Source of the DNA: an uncultured Desulfobacter sp.
Lineage (GTDB): Bacteria; Desulfobacterota; Desulfobacteria; Desulfobacterales; Desulfobacteraceae
Assembly: GCF_963664415.1 (NCBI RefSeq)
Contig: NZ_OY761445.1
Coordinates: forward strand, 1,948,501 to 2,012,500
Length of the DNA: 64,000 nt
Reading direction: 5' to 3'
Position numbers and translations under genes: made by a program. Numbering within the stretch: the first letter of the stretch is position 1; each line of letters starts with the position of its first letter. The notes under the pieces are model-generated. The model worked only from the letters and a program-made list of their open reading frames with translations. It ran no database searches and was not told the DNA's origin. Shown piece by piece: positions 60,624 to 64,000 of this stretch.

Positions 60624-62396
60624 TCAGCCAATGTTCCATTTTTTGCCGTTCAGTTGTGCCTGCCACAACGCGTAATATTTACTGCCGTGGTTTTCCAGCA
60701 AAGACGTGTGCGTTCCCGTTTCAATCAACTCCCCGTTATCAATCACAAAGATCTGGTCCGCCCCTGCAATTGTTGAGAGACGGTGTGCGATAACAATCAC
60801 CGTTTTGTCCTTTACCAGTGTATCAATGGCTTTTTGCACGGCAACTTCACTTTCTGTGTCAAGGGCGGCCGTGGGTTCATCTAAAATGACAATGGGTGCA
60901 TCTTTGAGTATGGCGCGGGCAATGCTGATGCGCTGGCGTTCACCGCCTGAAAGACTTCCTCCGATATCGCCCACAGCAGTATGGTATCCATCAGGTAAAC
61001 GATTTATGAATTCGTGGCAACAGGCGGCTTTTGCGGCCTGGATGACCTGTTCATCCGTTGCCCCGGATTTTGCCATACGGATATTTTCAATAATACTTTC
61101 ATCAAAGAGATAGACATCCTGGAAAACAACCGCAAAGTAGCTTTCAAGTTCTTTTTGACTGATTTGACGAATATCGGTCCCGCCGATCATGATCGAACCT
61201 GACTGTGGATCTGCATAACGCATCATGAGTCTGGTAATCGTGGTCTTGCCTGATCCTGACGGGCCCACGATAGCAGTCATGGCCTGGCCGGGTATCTTGA
61301 TGGTACATTTGTTAAGGGCCTTTTCCGTCTGGCCATGGTAGGTGAATTCCACATTCTTGAAAACAATTTCAAAGCGTTGCGCGCGGCTTTGAGGCCTTAC
61401 CACCTCAAGCGGCGGGGTTTTCATGACGGCTTTGACACGCGCAAAGCCCGCGTTCATGAGATCCAGTACGGAGGTAATAGCCAAAAACAGCGACAGCGGC
61501 TCCATCAACCGTGATACAATGACAAGCAGTGCGGCGATGGCGGCAATACTCATTGTCCCGTTGCCGACCCAGATACTTCCCGATATGGCGATGACAACCA
61601 ATGCAAATAAAATAAGCATGTCCGCCATGACCATATTAATAATGTTACCCCATATTGAAGACCGTTGAAGGTCCCTGACATTAATAATGCCGCGATAAAG
61701 GCGATTGGCGTTTTTCCCTGTCTGATTTGTGGTGCGTAAAACAGGAAGGCCCTGGATGTATTCTATGATGTCCGACTCCAGTGCGCTGTTGGCATGTGCA
61801 ATTTCAGTTTTTTCATGAATGCCGCTCTTTCGTTTTCTGCGGTACAAAGGAATGGAAAGGGGCATAATAATCATTAAAAGCAATGCCATGCGCCAGTCGA
61901 TAAAGAACATACCGCTAATGACGACCGCCGGTGTGAGAACGATTTCAATAAACATTCCCGAGATCATCCCCAGCATCATCACGCTTTCATCGACACTGCT
62001 GGACAGGCTGGCGTTGAGGTCTCCGGTTTTATAACTGCCCAGGACCTCAAGGGGCATGGTCCGAAGTTTTTTTCCTAAGTTTGCGCGCATATTCTGCGTG
62101 ATGTTTGCCGTGGTGTCCCCATAATCAAAATCATGGGCGAACCAGCGCGCAAAACCGTTGATCAGAACAAATACGGCCATTAAACCGAACCAGCCCCAGG
62201 CCTGCCGTGCATTGGCAGGAGAGGAAAACAGTGCTGCCATGACGCCGTAAATACTTAAATAGGTCAAGCCCTGCATCGTATACGCCAGGGCGTAAAAAAG
62301 CAGGCTGCGGTTAAAATCTTTTGCATGATTGCCGGCAATTATTTTGCCGGTTTCGTAGGTTTCCTTAAACGTGGCATAGTTATCCGTACTGGACAT
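60624..62396 (-). CDS. ABC half-transporter, YbtQ/YbtP-like (second gene)
   Basis: A 590-residue fusion of a six-helix exporter-type membrane domain (about residues 25-310) with an ATPase domain: Walker A GPSGSGKTTITR, Q-loop VVFQDVYLFDE, signature LSGGERQR, Walker B IVILDEPTAALD and switch His AHRLS. It forms a heterodimer with the product of the upstream gene, one base away. In the yersiniabactin system a similar pair of exporter-like half-transporters imports the ferric chelate. The ATG at 62396 follows AAGGAGCTTAAA; the longer in-frame version extends into the previous gene. Confidence 0.9.
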   Translation of the reverse strand: MSSTDNYATFKETYETGKIIAGNHAKDFNRSLLFYALAYTMQGLTYLSIYGVMAALFSSPANARQAWGWFGLMAVFVLINGFARWFAHDFDYGDTTANITQNMRANLGKKLRTMPLEVLGSYKTGDLNASLSSSVDESVMMLGMISGMFIEIVLTPAVVISGMFFIDWRMALLLMIIMPLSIPLYRRKRKSGIHEKTEIAHANSALESDIIEYIQGLPVLRTTNQTGKNANRLYRGIINVRDLQRSSIWGNIINMVMADMLILFALVVIAISGSIWVGNGTMSIAAIAALLVIVSRLMEPLSLFLAITSVLDLMNAGFARVKAVMKTPPLEVVRPQSRAQRFEIVFKNVEFTYHGQTEKALNKCTIKIPGQAMTAIVGPSGSGKTTITRLMMRYADPQSGSIMIGGTDIRQISQKELESYFAVVFQDVYLFDESIIENIRMAKSGATDEQVIQAAKAACCHEFINRLPDGYHTAVGDIGGSLSGGERQRISIARAILKDAPIVILDEPTAALDTESEVAVQKAIDTLVKDKTVIVIAHRLSTIAGADQIFVIDNGELIETGTHTSLLENHGSKYYALWQAQLNGKKWNIG

Positions 62397-62397
62397 T

Positions 62398-63999
62398 TTA
62401 AGCTCCTTTTGCGTGAAGGCCCCATTGTTGCGCTGTTTCATAATTGCCCCACAGCCGGGCATACAGTCCGTTGTTTGATAAAAGCGCGTCATGTGTTCCC
62501 CTTTCGACAATGCAGCCCTTATCAAATACCAGTATCTGGTCCACATGGGTGATGGTCGACAAACGATGCGCGATGGTAATAACGGTCTTGTTTTTTGTCA
62601 GACAGGCAATCGCCTTGATAATCTCTTCTTCGCTTTCAGGGTCTGCAAACGCGGTCGCTTCATCCAGAACAACGACCGGTGCATCCCGCAGGATAGCCCG
62701 TGCAATGGTGATCCGCTGCCGCTGGCCGCCTGACAATCGCGTTCCCCTGTCTCCGGCGCGGGTGTCATACCCTTTGGGAAGGCTTGTGATAAAGTCGTGG
62801 ATCTGTGCTGCTTTGGCAGCCGCAATCACCATCTCATCCGTGGCGGAGGGTTTTGCCATTCTGATATTGTTCCCCAGGGTGTCGTGAAAAAGATACGTGT
62901 CCTGGAATACAAAGGTGACGGTATTCATCAGATCTTCATTGTCCATTTGACGGATGTCGATGCCGCCGATGGTAATCTTGCCGCCCGTTACATCCCAAAA
63001 ACGCGGCAAAAGCTTTGCCACCGTACTTTTCCCCGCGCCGCTTGGCCCGACCAGTGCCGTTGTCGTTCCGGGTTCAACCACAAAATTGACATCAGTTAAT
63101 GCATTTTCTTCACGATTTTCATACCTGAAGCTGACATTGTCAAAACGGATGGTCATCTTTTCAGGGGTAAGGGGGTTTTGAGCAACCGGCATGGCCGGTA
63201 CCGCCAACAACGCCTCTATACGATTGGCTGCGGCTTTGGATTTGCGTAAAAAGTTGTTCAGCCACATCAACGGCATAAACGCATCAACCATCCCTGTTGA
63301 CAGAAAAAGGACGGCAATCAGTGAGGGCAGCGACAGTGTTCCCGCGTTAATAAAAACAATTCCCCCGGCTAAAACAGCCAGTAATGTAGGCAACGGTGCC
63401 AGCAGTATCAGGGCTGTTCGTGCGGGGGTTGCGCAGGCTTTCATCCATTCGATGTATATCTGCCTGTACCGGTCCAGGGCTTTAAGATACCGTTTGAAAG
63501 AACTTGTTCCGTCATCAAAGGTCCGCACCACAGGCATGGCCTGGATGAATTCGATCACGGCTGCATTGATCTGGCCCTGACTGTTTTCATACTTTTCTTG
63601 CATGGTTTTCATATCACGCATGGCAATACACATAACAAACATACCCATGAGCATCACGCCCAGTGCAATACCGGCCAGGCGCCAGTCAATAACAAACAAA
63701 AGCACCAGCGTCACCAGCGGGGCCACATATCCCCGGCCGAAAGTCGGGGTACTGTCCGCAACAAAGGTGTGCAGGTTTTTGACATCTTCGAGCATTATCT
63801 TTTTGAGCGCGCCTGTTCCTGTGGTGATGATAAACCCCAGGGGCAATTGGGCCAGATGTTTTGAGAGACGGGTACGAAGGTCTTCTTCCAGATAAAAAGC
63901 ACCCAGATGCGAGACACCGAAGCCGGTCATGGTAAGGCAGAATGCCAGAATGCCAAAAAAAGCCACACCGGCCAGCGCTGTGGTGATCGTCCATGATAT
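62398..63999 (-). CDS. ABC half-transporter, YbtP/YbtQ-like (first gene, 5' end outside window)
   Basis: The frame is open to the right edge, so the N-terminus and first membrane helix are cut off; about 533 residues are visible. It has an exporter-type membrane domain followed by an ATPase with Walker A GPSGAGKSTVAKL, Q-loop FVFQDTYLFHD, signature LSGGQRQR and Walker B VVVLDEATAFADPESE. The sequence after Walker B (FAD rather than the common ALD or NVD) differs from its partner, as is frequent in heterodimeric transporters. It is translated immediately before the second half-transporter. Confidence 0.9.
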   Translation of the reverse strand: MSWTITTALAGVAFFGILAFCLTMTGFGVSHLGAFYLEEDLRTRLSKHLAQLPLGFIITTGTGALKKIMLEDVKNLHTFVADSTPTFGRGYVAPLVTLVLLFVIDWRLAGIALGVMLMGMFVMCIAMRDMKTMQEKYENSQGQINAAVIEFIQAMPVVRTFDDGTSSFKRYLKALDRYRQIYIEWMKACATPARTALILLAPLPTLLAVLAGGIVFINAGTLSLPSLIAVLFLSTGMVDAFMPLMWLNNFLRKSKAAANRIEALLAVPAMPVAQNPLTPEKMTIRFDNVSFRYENREENALTDVNFVVEPGTTTALVGPSGAGKSTVAKLLPRFWDVTGGKITIGGIDIRQMDNEDLMNTVTFVFQDTYLFHDTLGNNIRMAKPSATDEMVIAAAKAAQIHDFITSLPKGYDTRAGDRGTRLSGGQRQRITIARAILRDAPVVVLDEATAFADPESEEEIIKAIACLTKNKTVITIAHRLSTITHVDQILVFDKGCIVERGTHDALLSNNGLYARLWGNYETAQQWGLHAKGA

Positions 64000-64000
64000 C

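Overview
The window looks like a chromosome segment of an anaerobic Gram-negative bacterium, most likely a sulfate reducer of the Desulfobacterales. This is inferred from the 2[4Fe-4S] ferredoxin, cytochrome c relics, multi-PAS histidine kinases, the PHA-granule small protein and the overall codon style; no rRNA or other marker gene is present to prove it. I saw no tRNA, rRNA or CRISPR array.

Positions 1-13,600 are mostly ordinary housekeeping genes: two histidine kinases, a PaaI-type thioesterase, a gamma carbonic anhydrase homologue, a dihydrolipoyl dehydrogenase, a DHH phosphoesterase, an EF-P-like protein (EfpL/YeiP), a YaiL/DUF2058 protein, a ferredoxin, an EEP-family hydrolase and argG. 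A multiply frameshifted diheme cytochrome c of the TsdA type lies beside the first kinase. A radical SAM protein follows at 13.7 kb.

Positions 14,700-23,900 hold the most unusual block. It is a compact minus-strand operon with a good sigma-70-like promoter. In transcription order it encodes an Hsp70-like ATPase whose C-terminus is two copies of a PH-like domain, two nearly duplicated C39-like cysteine peptidase homologues with acidic N-termini and aromatic C-terminal repeats, a 199-aa protein of unknown function, two dynamin-like GTPases that overlap by 8 bp, and a 5'-truncated formylglycine-generating-enzyme-like fragment. I did not recognise this combination as a described system. A membrane-remodelling or envelope-stress/defence machine is an inference.

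Positions 25,500-64,000 form a metallophore-uptake island. It has seven TonB-dependent receptors plus a relic of an eighth, four PchR/YbtA-like AraC regulators plus a fragment of a fifth, a pair of YbtP/YbtQ-like ABC half-transporters, a methyltransferase, an ICMT-like membrane protein and a MATE exporter. No siderophore biosynthesis gene is visible, which suggests uptake of foreign chelates. Two receptors (25.6 and 29.3 kb) share a precisely spaced upstream element that recurs in front of a 16-codon receptor relic now leading into the MATE gene. Two other receptors (43.2 and 52.4 kb) are AT-rich inverted paralogues that look transferred.

The island also contains much decay and mobile DNA. 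An IS21-family element with an 8-bp target duplication splits an ABC permease/M1-peptidase gene, whose partner ATPase carries an in-frame TAG. A 334-bp MITE with 7-bp duplications splits a DUF4143 ATPase relic. REP-like hairpins flank a YefM-YoeB toxin-antitoxin module, and several gene fragments meet at sharp junctions.
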